DNA of 64,000 nt from CAYPTB01 sp964413535 (lineage in GTDB: Bacteria > Planctomycetota > UBA1135 > GCA-002686595). Where the stretch lies: contig CAYPTB010000021.1 of the NCBI GenBank assembly GCA_964413535.1, forward strand, positions 103,241-167,240, given 5' to 3'. The position numbers were made by a program, and so were the translations under genes. The notes below the pieces were generated by a model. The model saw only the letters and a list, made by a program, of their open reading frames with translations. It did no database searches and was not told the origin of the DNA. Numbering within the stretch: the first letter of the stretch is position 1; every line of letters begins with the position of its first letter. Below are positions 25,316 through 32,138 of this stretch, in pieces.

Positions 25316-25651
25316 CTACGGCGAACACACCTTGCACGGCCGCTTACCGCTGCTGACGGCATCCTCTCGCTCTCCGAACTCTCGCAGGTTCTCCGGTGCA
25401 ATCTGACGGATGTACCGGCACCCAGCACGGTGAAAAACGTCGCTCTTCCGAGAGGCGGCATAGGAAGCCTCCAGTCCGGCAGGTTGCCGCTCCGCCGCGT
25501 GCGACGACTCTTCCGGACACGGGCTGAGCCCCGGTAGAACGACGATGGACGCGGCGAGAAGCCATCCGACGAGCGTTCGCCAGCGCGACCGGTCAGGGAC
25601 CGTTGGTGCGAGCTTGCGCAGGTGATTGAAGCGAGCGGCAGGGAGTGGCAT
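25316..25651 (-). CDS. Exported protein with Ada-like Cys/His metal site
   Basis: 111 residues from ATG at 25651. After a hydrophobic segment (TLVGWLLAASIVVLPGLS) there is a C-terminal module SDVFHRAGCRYIRQI ... GKRPCKVCSP: a His and Cys pair followed by RPCxxC, like the small zinc module of Ada and of some secreted nucleases and competence-type proteins. The module alone is present, without nuclease or methyltransferase. First gene of the leftward cargo operon. Its start codon faces that of the 25663 gene across a 17-bp palindrome. Confidence 0.65.
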   Translation of the reverse strand: MPLPAARFNHLRKLAPTVPDRSRWRTLVGWLLAASIVVLPGLSPCPEESSHAAERQPAGLEASYAASRKSDVFHRAGCRYIRQIAPENLREFGEREDAVSSGKRPCKVCSP

Positions 25652-25665
25652 ACCGATGCGGTATG
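25649..25665. promoter_or_regulatory. 17-bp dyad linking two divergent start codons
   Basis: CATACCG-ATG-CGGTATG, perfect 7-bp arms. The outer triplets are the start codons of the leftward cargo operon (25651) and the rightward gene (25663). There is no room for conventional leaders, so the transcripts are leaderless, overlap, or one start is misplaced. A strong candidate for an operator. Confidence 0.5.
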
Positions 25666-26643
25666 AAGAAGCCCAAGCGCGAGAGCGGGCGACCTGGCCG
25701 GGAGGGTAGCAAGAAGCCTCTGGCGAAGAGGTCCGTGCCCGCACAACCCGCCGAAACAAGCGAAGAGCCCGAGCGGAGTCCCATCTTCGGAGTGCGAAAG
25801 GCCGGCTGCGGAGCGCTCCTGCCGCTGCTCTCCTATCCGACTCGGCGTGTCTTGGCAGTGACGGTTGAACCGACCTCCGAGGAAACCAAGGGACCGTTGC
25901 CCGTTGGCGTGCTGCTCACTGCTGACACCCTTCCCTCGGCTGCTGAGGAGGTCGAGAACGCTCTCGCCAACCCGGCGGGAAGCCTCTCGCGCGCCATGTA
26001 CGTGGGACGCACTACGGCCGGAACGATCCGCTTCGGCGCGGACATTCTCCTCCACCAATTCAGCTACTTGGTTGCGGTCGCGTTCGAGGTTCTGAACCGA
26101 TTTGCTGGCGTCGATCGCGGACTCCCCGAGAGAGTGCGAGCCCGAGAGCTTCTCGACTATCTGGCCGAATGGGCTAGTTGGGCAATGCGTGAACGGTCCG
26201 GCAATGATGCTGCCGCACCTCTCAAGGTTCCCGCTGAGGTCGCACGGGCATCCGTCAAGTTGGCCGTGCTCGGCCGCCGCCTGCGGCACTACTGGATTGA
26301 GCTTGCCCTCGTTCGCGATTCCGCACACGAGAACCAACACGATCAATCTCACGAGGCGGAGTCCCGGCCCCGCTCGAAGCCACTCACCGAATATGAAAGC
26401 GGTTTCGTCAGACTCCTGAGGACCTTGCGCAAAGGAGAAGGGCTCACGGGGAAGGAAGTGCTCAAGCGACTCCCGAACGCGAATACCCTGAGTCAATCCG
26501 CGCTCACCGGTCGCGTCATTCCTGGACTCCGCGCCAATGGTTGGGACGTGCCGAATGAAGGACGTGGGTACTACCTAACCCAGGCAGACAGAGCTGAGGC
26601 AGACCGTCGCTTTGGAGGCAGCTCCGCAGCGGCTTCCATGTAG
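25663..26643 (+). CDS. Element protein of unknown function with possible C-terminal winged helix
   Basis: 326 residues from ATG. N-terminal 45 residues are Lys/Arg/Pro-rich and probably disordered. A mixed domain follows, then helices around 125-200. The end (EYESGFVRLLRTLRKGEG, GKEVLKRLPNANTLSQSALT, then VIPGLRANGWDVPNEGRGYYL) reads like a winged-helix: a helix, a Ser/Thr turn and a hairpin wing. It could be the regulator that acts on the palindrome at its own start. No family recognised. Confidence 0.6.
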   Translation: MKKPKRESGRPGREGSKKPLAKRSVPAQPAETSEEPERSPIFGVRKAGCGALLPLLSYPTRRVLAVTVEPTSEETKGPLPVGVLLTADTLPSAAEEVENALANPAGSLSRAMYVGRTTAGTIRFGADILLHQFSYLVAVAFEVLNRFAGVDRGLPERVRARELLDYLAEWASWAMRERSGNDAAAPLKVPAEVARASVKLAVLGRRLRHYWIELALVRDSAHENQHDQSHEAESRPRSKPLTEYESGFVRLLRTLRKGEGLTGKEVLKRLPNANTLSQSALTGRVIPGLRANGWDVPNEGRGYYLTQADRAEADRRFGGSSAAASM

Positions 26644-26650
26644 GCAGCCG

Positions 26651-26683
26651 CGTAGCAATGACGTAGCAACGACGGAGCAGACC
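26651..26683 (+). promoter_or_regulatory. Three 11-bp direct repeats (iteron-like)
   Basis: CGTAGCAATGA, CGTAGCAACGA and CGGAGCAGACC follow one another without gap, in phase with one helical turn, between the 25663 gene and the first AlpA-like gene. The third copy is degenerate. They could bind one of the element's regulators or mark a replication origin. Confidence 0.45.
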
Positions 26684-26685
26684 GC

Positions 26686-26715
26686 GGCCCCCCGTCTTTC
26701 GACGATTCGGGGGCC
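26686..26715 (+). promoter_or_regulatory. Hairpin covering the ribosome site of 26716
   Basis: GGCCCCC (26686-26692) pairs with GGGGGCC (26709-26715), with an inner CGTC-TTTC-GACG stem. The right arm holds the only G-rich ribosome-binding sequence and ends at the base before ATG. Translation of the regulator may therefore need opening of this hairpin. Confidence 0.45.
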
Positions 26716-26931
26716 ATGATCGAAAACAAGAACACTGAGTTACTTCCGGCCGAGGCGATGGCGCGACGCCTAGGCGTGGAGAAACGCTGGCTCGTCGCCG
26801 AACTTGAAGCGGGACGGATTCCGGGCCTTCGCGCCGGGAGAACCTGTCTCTTCGACTCCGAGGCCGTGTACCGCGCCCTAGCGGAACGAGCTGCGCGAGT
26901 CGCTGGAGAGGAGGCTAGCGATGCCTCCTGA
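26716..26931 (+). CDS. AlpA/excisionase-like HTH protein 1
   Basis: 71 residues. LLPAEAMARRLGVEKRWLVAELEAG forms the helix-turn-helix and IPGLRAGRTCLFDSEAVYRAL the wing and last helix of the MerR-like excisionase/HTH_17 family. Translation start is unusual: a hairpin covers the site. It overlaps the next regulator gene by 11 bp. Tandem pairs of such genes in islands usually combine a directionality factor with a regulator of replication. Confidence 0.7.
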   Translation: MIENKNTELLPAEAMARRLGVEKRWLVAELEAGRIPGLRAGRTCLFDSEAVYRALAERAARVAGEEASDAS

Positions 26932-27130
26932 ACGTCAAGCCTCTCCTCGCCTCCTGACGGTTCGCGAGACGGCCGAATGGCTTGGACTCTCGCGGCGCGC
27001 GTTGTGGTCGCTCTACATCGGCGGCTCTCTTCCGCACCTCAGGCTCGGCCGCGCCGTTCGGTTCGACCCCCGCGACGTCGAAGCTTGGATCGGGAGACAA
27101 AAGAAAGGGGGCCACCGCGATGGCCACTGA
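26921..27130 (+). CDS. AlpA/excisionase-like HTH protein 2
   Basis: 69 residues. LLTVRETAEWLGLSRRALWSL is a textbook HTH_17 helix-turn-helix, followed by LPHLRLGRAVRFDPRDVEAWI, the conserved wing. Stronger family match than its upstream neighbour. It overlaps the start of the replication protein gene (27120), so the two are coupled, as also seen for the AlpA-primase pair at 1-1790. Confidence 0.85.
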   Translation: MPPERQASPRLLTVRETAEWLGLSRRALWSLYIGGSLPHLRLGRAVRFDPRDVEAWIGRQKKGGHRDGH

Positions 27131-29294
27131 GCAGCCGAACGGCGACCCCCAAACACCTGACGAAACGATAGCGAATCCTCCCCGTGAGCGCTTTCGCATT
27201 CGTGGCCACGTTCCCGCGGCCGTTCACGTCTACCACGACAAGACCGGCGCGCCCGTCGGGCTCGTTGCTCGCTTCGTGGCTGGAACACTCGACGCGAAGA
27301 AGACGTTCCGAGCGTACCGCTTCCGCGATGGGCGTTGGCTCTCCGGCTTGGACGGCATCCAGCTTCCGCTCTATCGGTTGCCGGCGATCGTCGCAGCCGC
27401 GCAGAGTGGAGCACTCGTCTTCTGCTGCGAGGGTGAGAAGTGCGCGGACCGGCTCGTCGCGGAAGGTTTCGTTGCCACGACGAGTCCAGGAGGAGCCGGC
27501 CACTGGCGCGACCAACACAGCGAGGAACTTCGTGGAGCTGACGTTGCCTTTCTTGCCGACAACGACGAAGCAGGACGGTTGCACGCGCGGCAGGGCGCGA
27601 ACGGCTGCACGGACGTCACGAAGCGAGTGCGGTTGCTGGAGTTCTCAGACCTCCCTGAGAGCGGCGACGTAGTCGATTGGCTCGACGCCGGACACAGCGT
27701 TGCTGAGTTGCTGACTCTGATCGAGGCTCTTCCCGATTGGACTCCGAGCGTTCAGGTCGCAGAGGAATGGGCCAAGCCCCAACCCTTCGCAGTGTCGACG
27801 GTTGCGGAACCGTTCCCACTCGCCAAAGCTCTGCCACCGTTCTTGGGCGAGCTTGCCGAGGCCATCGCCGAGAGCGTCCGCGTGGACGTGACGGCTCCCG
27901 CTGTCCTCATTCCAGCGGCTATCTCGGCTGCGGCAGGTAATGCCTACTCCGTCCGCGCGTCGCGCAGCTACGCCGAACCCTGCGTTGCGCGCTATGTCCT
28001 CTGGGGCGCGGATCCTGGAGAACGCAAGTCGGCGACGTTCCGCAAAGTGACCGATCCACTCGACCATTGGGTTGCCAAGGAAATGCCTCTCTACCTCAAG
28101 CGCCGCGAAAACGTCTTGCATCACAACAGTGCCTACTCCGCGAGGCTTCGAGCAGCGGAAGGGCGCTTTGGGAGGGCCAAGACAGAGCACGACCGCCAAA
28201 AGGCCACGACTGACATGGCAGAGGCTCGAAGCAAACTCCTCTCAGAGCCCCGCGAACCACTCACCTACTCCGGCGACATCACCGCTCCAATGCTCGTGCG
28301 CACCATGAACAAGAACGGCGGGGCGCACGCTGCGTTCTCTGGCGACGCTCGGCACCTGATAGACGCCGTCCTTGGGCAACATAGGCGAGACAGAAAGCGA
28401 GACGACTCCGCGTTCCTACTCGCTCACGCTGGAGATCTAATGGACCGGGCTCGAATCGGAGCGACGCCCGAGGGCGAGAGCTTCACAATCCCCCATCCGA
28501 GTCTCGCTCTCGCACTTTGCGTTCAGCCCGACAAGCTCTCCGAGTTGGGCAGTTGCTCGGACCTGAGTTCCTCCGGCTTCCTCGCGCGCTGCAACATCGT
28601 TCGCCCGCTCTCGCTGATCGGCACTCGCTTCGAGACGGGGGAAGAGTTGGAACTTTCAAGCTCCCTGCGAGACCGCTGGCGGCTCATCGGAGAGCGGCTC
28701 CTCAAGGCCCGCTTTCGTCTCGTGGACGCTCAGCGCGATGCCCCCTTCGAGCCCCTGGAACTCGCTCTCGGGCCGGAGGCGATGGAGAGTCGGCGCGCGC
28801 TTCACAACACAACCGAGGCCCGGCAGAAGCGAGGCCACGACCTGGCGGGGGCAACGGGTTTCGCGTCGAAATTCTGCGGCGAGGCGGTTCGACTCGCGGG
28901 CCTCTTCTTCCTGGCGGACCTCGCAAGCGAGAACGTGCTCGACGATGCCGGGCCGGGCGCTGCGATCCCTCCCGACCTTTGGGAATACGCGGAGGCGCAT
29001 CAGACCTGGCAACTCGGGGAAACGCTCCGAGTGCTCGGGATCGCTCAGGAGGCTCAGGAGGAGAAACTCGCTCGGGAGATTCTCCGATGGGTCAGCGAGG
29101 CCCCTGGGGAACGCCGGACCGTGGCAGCGCGCGACCTCGTGACGGCTCGCAAGGTCGCCACGGTCCTCGATGCCGAGACCGTCCTCGATCGCCTCGTGGC
29201 GTACGGATGGGCGCGCGAGTTAGCTCCCCAGGGCCGAGAGTCCAAGCCGCGGTGGACCTTCCATCCCAGCGCTCTCAAGAGGCTTGCGGCGTGA
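27120..29294 (+). CDS. TOPRIM/DUF3987 replication protein (primase-helicase-like)
   Basis: 724 residues; MATEQPNG at 27120 is chosen over a longer frame that overlaps the regulator. A TOPRIM domain spans about 100-190: VFCCEGEKCADRLVAEG (catalytic Glu) and VAFLADNDEAGRLHA (DxD). From about 240 the DUF3987 ATPase domain follows, with a P-loop-like GADPGERKSATFRKV near 303-317 and later HPSLALALCVQPDKLSEL and GFLARCNIVRP, both typical. Expected to initiate element replication as primase plus helicase. The zinc-binding domain usual for DnaG-type primases is missing here and is encoded by the next gene, which overlaps by 4 bp. Confidence 0.85.
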   Translation: MATEQPNGDPQTPDETIANPPRERFRIRGHVPAAVHVYHDKTGAPVGLVARFVAGTLDAKKTFRAYRFRDGRWLSGLDGIQLPLYRLPAIVAAAQSGALVFCCEGEKCADRLVAEGFVATTSPGGAGHWRDQHSEELRGADVAFLADNDEAGRLHARQGANGCTDVTKRVRLLEFSDLPESGDVVDWLDAGHSVAELLTLIEALPDWTPSVQVAEEWAKPQPFAVSTVAEPFPLAKALPPFLGELAEAIAESVRVDVTAPAVLIPAAISAAAGNAYSVRASRSYAEPCVARYVLWGADPGERKSATFRKVTDPLDHWVAKEMPLYLKRRENVLHHNSAYSARLRAAEGRFGRAKTEHDRQKATTDMAEARSKLLSEPREPLTYSGDITAPMLVRTMNKNGGAHAAFSGDARHLIDAVLGQHRRDRKRDDSAFLLAHAGDLMDRARIGATPEGESFTIPHPSLALALCVQPDKLSELGSCSDLSSSGFLARCNIVRPLSLIGTRFETGEELELSSSLRDRWRLIGERLLKARFRLVDAQRDAPFEPLELALGPEAMESRRALHNTTEARQKRGHDLAGATGFASKFCGEAVRLAGLFFLADLASENVLDDAGPGAAIPPDLWEYAEAHQTWQLGETLRVLGIAQEAQEEKLAREILRWVSEAPGERRTVAARDLVTARKVATVLDAETVLDRLVAYGWARELAPQGRESKPRWTFHPSALKRLAA

Positions 29295-29752
29295 GCGAGC
29301 GCCATCCCTGGGAAGCCTCACCTGCTGAAACGCTGAACCTGCTGAACACTTCTCGGCCGGCATCCCTCAATCGCCGCGCGGGACGGAACCCCACTCAGCA
29401 CGTTCAGCACCTCAGCAAGACGGATCGCCGAGGCGTGTTCCGCGCGGCAGTCGAGCGGTTCCGCGTGGCTCATCCCATTCTCCACCTGCTACAGGGCCAA
29501 CTCGGCGAGGAGACCTACCGCCGCGTTGCTCGAACCAACGGCGGCGAGTGGGCAGGGCCTTGTCCTCTGTGCGGCGGACGCGACCGGCTGCGAGTGTGGC
29601 CCTCGCCACGCGACCGAGCGCCACGAGCATGGTGCCGACAATGCAAGGTGTCCGGCGACGCGCTCGCATGGGCAGTGAGGCTCAGCGGGCGGAATCCTGC
29701 GGAACGAGGAGCGACCGCCTCGACTCTGCGTCTGTACGACATCCTTCGGTGA
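29291..29752 (+). CDS. Separate primase zinc-ribbon protein
   Basis: 153 residues from GTG. About 60 N-terminal residues are low-complexity. The C-terminal part carries GPCPLCGGRDRLRVWP ... WCRQCKVSGDALAWAV, a four-Cys CHC2/P4-type primase zinc ribbon (CxxC, about 19 residues, CxxC) with the usual GDALAW helix. In most primases this domain is fused N-terminal to TOPRIM; here it comes after the TOPRIM gene as its own protein, so the two probably assemble in trans. A DNA template-recognition role is inferred from the family. Confidence 0.75.
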   Translation: MSERHPWEASPAETLNLLNTSRPASLNRRAGRNPTQHVQHLSKTDRRGVFRAAVERFRVAHPILHLLQGQLGEETYRRVARTNGGEWAGPCPLCGGRDRLRVWPSPRDRAPRAWCRQCKVSGDALAWAVRLSGRNPAERGATASTLRLYDILR

Positions 29753-29782
29753 CTCTTGCACACTTGCCAAACGCGAAGTATC

Positions 29783-30013
29783 ATGCCCAACGTGAAGCCC
29801 TTGAGTGACCAACTCCGCGCGATCGTCGAGAGCTCGGGTCTGACGCGCTACCGAATCGCGCAGGAGACCGGCATCGCCGAGAGCGTGCTCTCGCGGTTCA
29901 TGGGAGGCGGCGGGCTCAACCTGGAGACCCTCGACCGCCTCGGATCCCTGTTCGGAATCACGCTCAAGGCTCGCGGTGCGCCCAAGAGCGCGCTCAACAA
30001 GCCTCGGAGGTAA
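29783..30013 (+). CDS. XRE-family HTH regulator
   Basis: 76 residues. LSDQLRAIVESSGLTRYRIA, then GIAESVLSRFMGGGGLNLETLDRLGSLFGI, is a complete Cro/C1-type five-helix HTH. It lies 2 bp before the integrase start, so it probably represses integrase and itself. A good promoter candidate TTGCAC-17 bp-TATCAT ends on its own start codon, which would give a leaderless transcript or move the true start to GTG at 29792. Confidence 0.8.
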   Translation: MPNVKPLSDQLRAIVESSGLTRYRIAQETGIAESVLSRFMGGGGLNLETLDRLGSLFGITLKARGAPKSALNKPRR

Positions 30014-30015
30014 CG

Positions 30016-31317
30016 ATGGCCAGCATCTTCAAGCGCGCAGGGAAGAGTGACTACTACATCGCCGCGTGGTTCGACCACGTTGGGAAGCGCCACGAGCGCT
30101 CTACGCGCACGACTGACAAGCGAGCGGCCGAACGGATTGCGAGGGAGCACGAGGCCAAGGCTGCCCTGCGCCGAGCCGGAGTCATCGACGCGAGCGCCGA
30201 TCGTCGAGCGGCGGCGGAGACGGTTCCACTCGCGAAGCACCTTGCGGACTACCTCGCGCACTGCCGGCTCCAAGGGCGCAAAGAGACCACGCTTGCCGAG
30301 AAGGAGAGGCAGCTCGATCGGGTCCTGAAGTGGTCGGGAGCCTCGCGACTCTCGGACCTCACTCCCGATCTCGTCGAGCGTCTCATGGCGCACGCAAAGG
30401 AGTCGAAGAAGCTCTCCCACCGCCAAGCGAACTACCTGCGCGGTGAGGTCGTCGCGCTCCTGAACTGGTGCCTGCGCACGGGCCGGATCGATGCGAACCC
30501 GCTTCCCCGCCAAGTCGCGAAGCTCCGGGAGGAAGAGGACCGCCACCGCGTGCGTCGCGTCCTGAGCGTGGAAGAGCAGAAGAGGCTCCTGGCGGTCGCA
30601 CGCGAGCGTGGGCGGCTTCTCTGGTACCTGCTACCCCTGCGAGCCGGCTTCCGGCGGGGCGACCTCCAGCGGCTTCGCTGGGGCGATCTCGACCTCGACG
30701 CGGCAACGGTCACGATCGCGGAGGGCAAGGCGAAGCGGACCGACAGGCTCCCGCTCTCCCTCGACCTCGTGGAAGAGCTCCGCGCGGCGAAGCCCAACCT
30801 CGTCCTGCCCACGGCGCGCGTCTTCCCTACCGCCGTCACCAACAGGACGCGCACGGCCGACTACAAGGCGGCGGGAATCAAGACCGACGGACTCGGCCGC
30901 GTGGCGGATCTTCACGCGTTGCGCCACACCTACGGGACCGAGCTCGCGCGCGCGGGCGTGCCCCCTCAGCACCTTCAACGGCTCATGCGGCACGCGAAGA
31001 TCGAGCAGACGCTCGACTACTACGTCCACCTCACCACCGGGGACCTGCGCGGCGCGATCGGCGAACTCCCCTCCTACGTCCAAGCGTCCGCCGTCGAAGC
31101 GACTGGAACCGATGGAAAGGACCACCCGCAGAATCGCCCGCAGTCAGAGCACGAAACGGTGCGGGACGGTGCGAGAACGTGCGACGGCGGCGCCTTCACT
31201 CCCGCGAGCGAGAATCACGCGCTACAGGCTCGAAAGTGCCAATCCAAGGCATCGCGAAGTGGGGTGAGTGACGGGAATCGAACCCGCGACCCCCAGATCC
31301 ACAATCTGGTGCTCTAA
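30016..31317 (+). CDS. int: Tyrosine-recombinase integrase (C-terminus set by the attachment site)
   Basis: 433 residues as integrated. An N-terminal AP2-like arm-binding region (IFKRAGKSDYYIAAWFDHVGK) is followed by a SAM-like core-binding domain (about 70-165). The catalytic domain shows Arg in RAGFRRGDLQRLRW, Lys in GKAKRTDRLPL, HALRH (H-x-x-R), RHAKIEQ and tyrosine in LDYYVHL. Residues from about SGVSDGNRTRDPQIHNL are encoded by the antisense strand of tRNA-His, and the gene stops two codons beyond the attachment core. The frame that would continue it is at 22953-23147. Only 2 bp separate it from the XRE gene. Directs insertion into tRNA-His. Confidence 0.9.
   Translation: MASIFKRAGKSDYYIAAWFDHVGKRHERSTRTTDKRAAERIAREHEAKAALRRAGVIDASADRRAAAETVPLAKHLADYLAHCRLQGRKETTLAEKERQLDRVLKWSGASRLSDLTPDLVERLMAHAKESKKLSHRQANYLRGEVVALLNWCLRTGRIDANPLPRQVAKLREEEDRHRVRRVLSVEEQKRLLAVARERGRLLWYLLPLRAGFRRGDLQRLRWGDLDLDAATVTIAEGKAKRTDRLPLSLDLVEELRAAKPNLVLPTARVFPTAVTNRTRTADYKAAGIKTDGLGRVADLHALRHTYGTELARAGVPPQHLQRLMRHAKIEQTLDYYVHLTTGDLRGAIGELPSYVQASAVEATGTDGKDHPQNRPQSEHETVRDGARTCDGGAFTPASENHALQARKCQSKASRSGVSDGNRTRDPQIHNLVL
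31123..31144 (+). promoter_or_regulatory. Candidate integrase arm site, right end
   Basis: Second copy of the 22-bp sequence at 23009-23030, 113 bp inside the right attachment core and within the integrase coding region in another frame. It holds two CCCGCAG heptamers. Confidence 0.5.
31156..31185 (+). repeat. Three 10-bp tandem repeats near the right core
   Basis: ACGGTGCGGG, ACGGTGCGAG and AACGTGCGAC follow each other in the 3' part of the integrase gene, 73 bp from the attachment core. They may add recombinase or accessory-factor sites. Confidence 0.35.
31258..31309. repeat. Right attachment site within tRNA-His
   Basis: 52-bp direct repeat partner of 22902-22953, differing at one base (C here, T at 22923). 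It covers the tRNA 3' part, including the whole anticodon arm. Confidence 0.9.
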
Positions 31318-31337
31318 CCGACTGAGCTACACTCACC
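31260..31337 (-). tRNA. tRNA-His (GTG anticodon), intact
   Basis: Reads GGTGAGTG (with the extra G-1 of tRNA-His) - TA - D arm - anticodon arm CCAGA-TTGTGGA-TCTGG - variable loop - T arm GCGGG-TTCGATT-CCCGT - CACTCACC - CCA. All four stems pair, and CCA is encoded. The 3' part was supplied by the integrated element; the ancestral version, left at 22904-22953, had A at T-loop position 57. The integrase gene overlaps it in antisense by 58 bp. Confidence 0.95.
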
Positions 31338-31619
31338 ATGGCGGAGTCGAACGGGTCGGCTCCGGCGCGGGGGGAGAGGATCGGAGCGGGGGGAAGGCTT
31401 GTCAAGGGGCCGCGGTTCGTCGGGTGGAACGCGGGCCGGTCGTGGATCCGCGTTCGCGTTCACCGCGAGCGATCACGACGGAGACGAGCTCGTTTTCCTC
31501 GATCTCGACGCCGCGTCGACTCCGATCGGGCCGCGCGGTCGAAGCGGACCAGCGCTTCCGCCGGGGGCTTAGCAGGCTTCATCCTCGGCTCGTGAGCTAT
31601 GTTGGCGGTCGAGGCGACG

Positions 31620-32138
31620 ATGCCCGTCCGAGATCCCGAACCCGAGAAGACGCACGAAGCGAGCGGCGCTGCGGCCGGCGACGCGCGGCCCGTCGATCCC
31701 GAGAAGGACGCGCCGGCCCCGGAGGACGGCGTCTACTACCGCGAGATCCCGCCCGACGGCGAGCACAGTTGGGGCGACGTCGACGAGCGCCACTGGTCGC
31801 GGGCGCGCGGCAAGCGCAACGCGCGCGCCATCGAGTACTACCGCTCGCGCTCGCAGGCGCCCGGCGTAGCCGAGGGCGGCGACACGCGCAACCAGTACTG
31901 CATGGCGTGCGACGGCGTCATCCCGCTGCACTACTTCCAGTTCGAGCCGGCGGACGAGACCGAGCGCTCCTGCCCGCACTGCGGTACGCCGCTCGAGAAG
32001 CGCATCCACCGCATGTTCAACTGGGTCGAGATCGACCAGCCGCACGACAGCGATCTGCGCGCCGTGCTGCCCCTCGTGGCCGTGGGGCTCCTGTGCGTGC
32101 TGGGCCTCGGGGCAATCCTCGCGTGGCTCTTCCTGTGA
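31620..32138 (+). CDS. Zinc-ribbon protein with C-terminal membrane anchor
   Basis: 172 residues from ATG at 31620 (an ATG at 31599 is possible; GAGG before 31620 favours the shorter form). Acidic N-terminus, then a zinc ribbon CMACDGVI ... CPHCGTPLEKR (about 98-128), and a C-terminal transmembrane segment (AVLPLVAVGLLCVLGLGAILAWLFL, tail-anchored). Coupled by 4 bp to the ThiF-like gene. Function unknown; zinc ribbon plus tail anchor suggests a membrane adaptor. Confidence 0.7.
   Translation: MPVRDPEPEKTHEASGAAAGDARPVDPEKDAPAPEDGVYYREIPPDGEHSWGDVDERHWSRARGKRNARAIEYYRSRSQAPGVAEGGDTRNQYCMACDGVIPLHYFQFEPADETERSCPHCGTPLEKRIHRMFNWVEIDQPHDSDLRAVLPLVAVGLLCVLGLGAILAWLFL

Larger units (their letters stand above)
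22902..31309. mobile_element. Complete integrative element in tRNA-His
   Basis: Bounded by 52-bp direct repeats (one mismatch) 8356 bp apart. The right copy is part of an intact tRNA-His; the left copy is only its 3' part. Inside are a tyrosine integrase next to the intact tRNA, an XRE regulator, a primase zinc ribbon, a TOPRIM/DUF3987 protein, two AlpA-like regulators and a divergent cargo operon. Several cargo genes look richer in A/T than the chromosome. No capsid, portal, terminase or conjugation gene is present, so it is a non-conjugative element that may rely on a helper, or a minimal replicating island. Confidence 0.9.

Noticed and set aside
29756..29785. Upstream start for the XRE regulator
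   Set aside because: The added residues (MHTCQTRSI) are not conserved-looking and would lie on the promoter candidate; ATG at 29783 fits the HTH fold.
31338..31595. 85-codon open frame just after tRNA-His
   Set aside because: Arg/Ser-rich with no motif; composition like neighbouring non-coding shadow frames.
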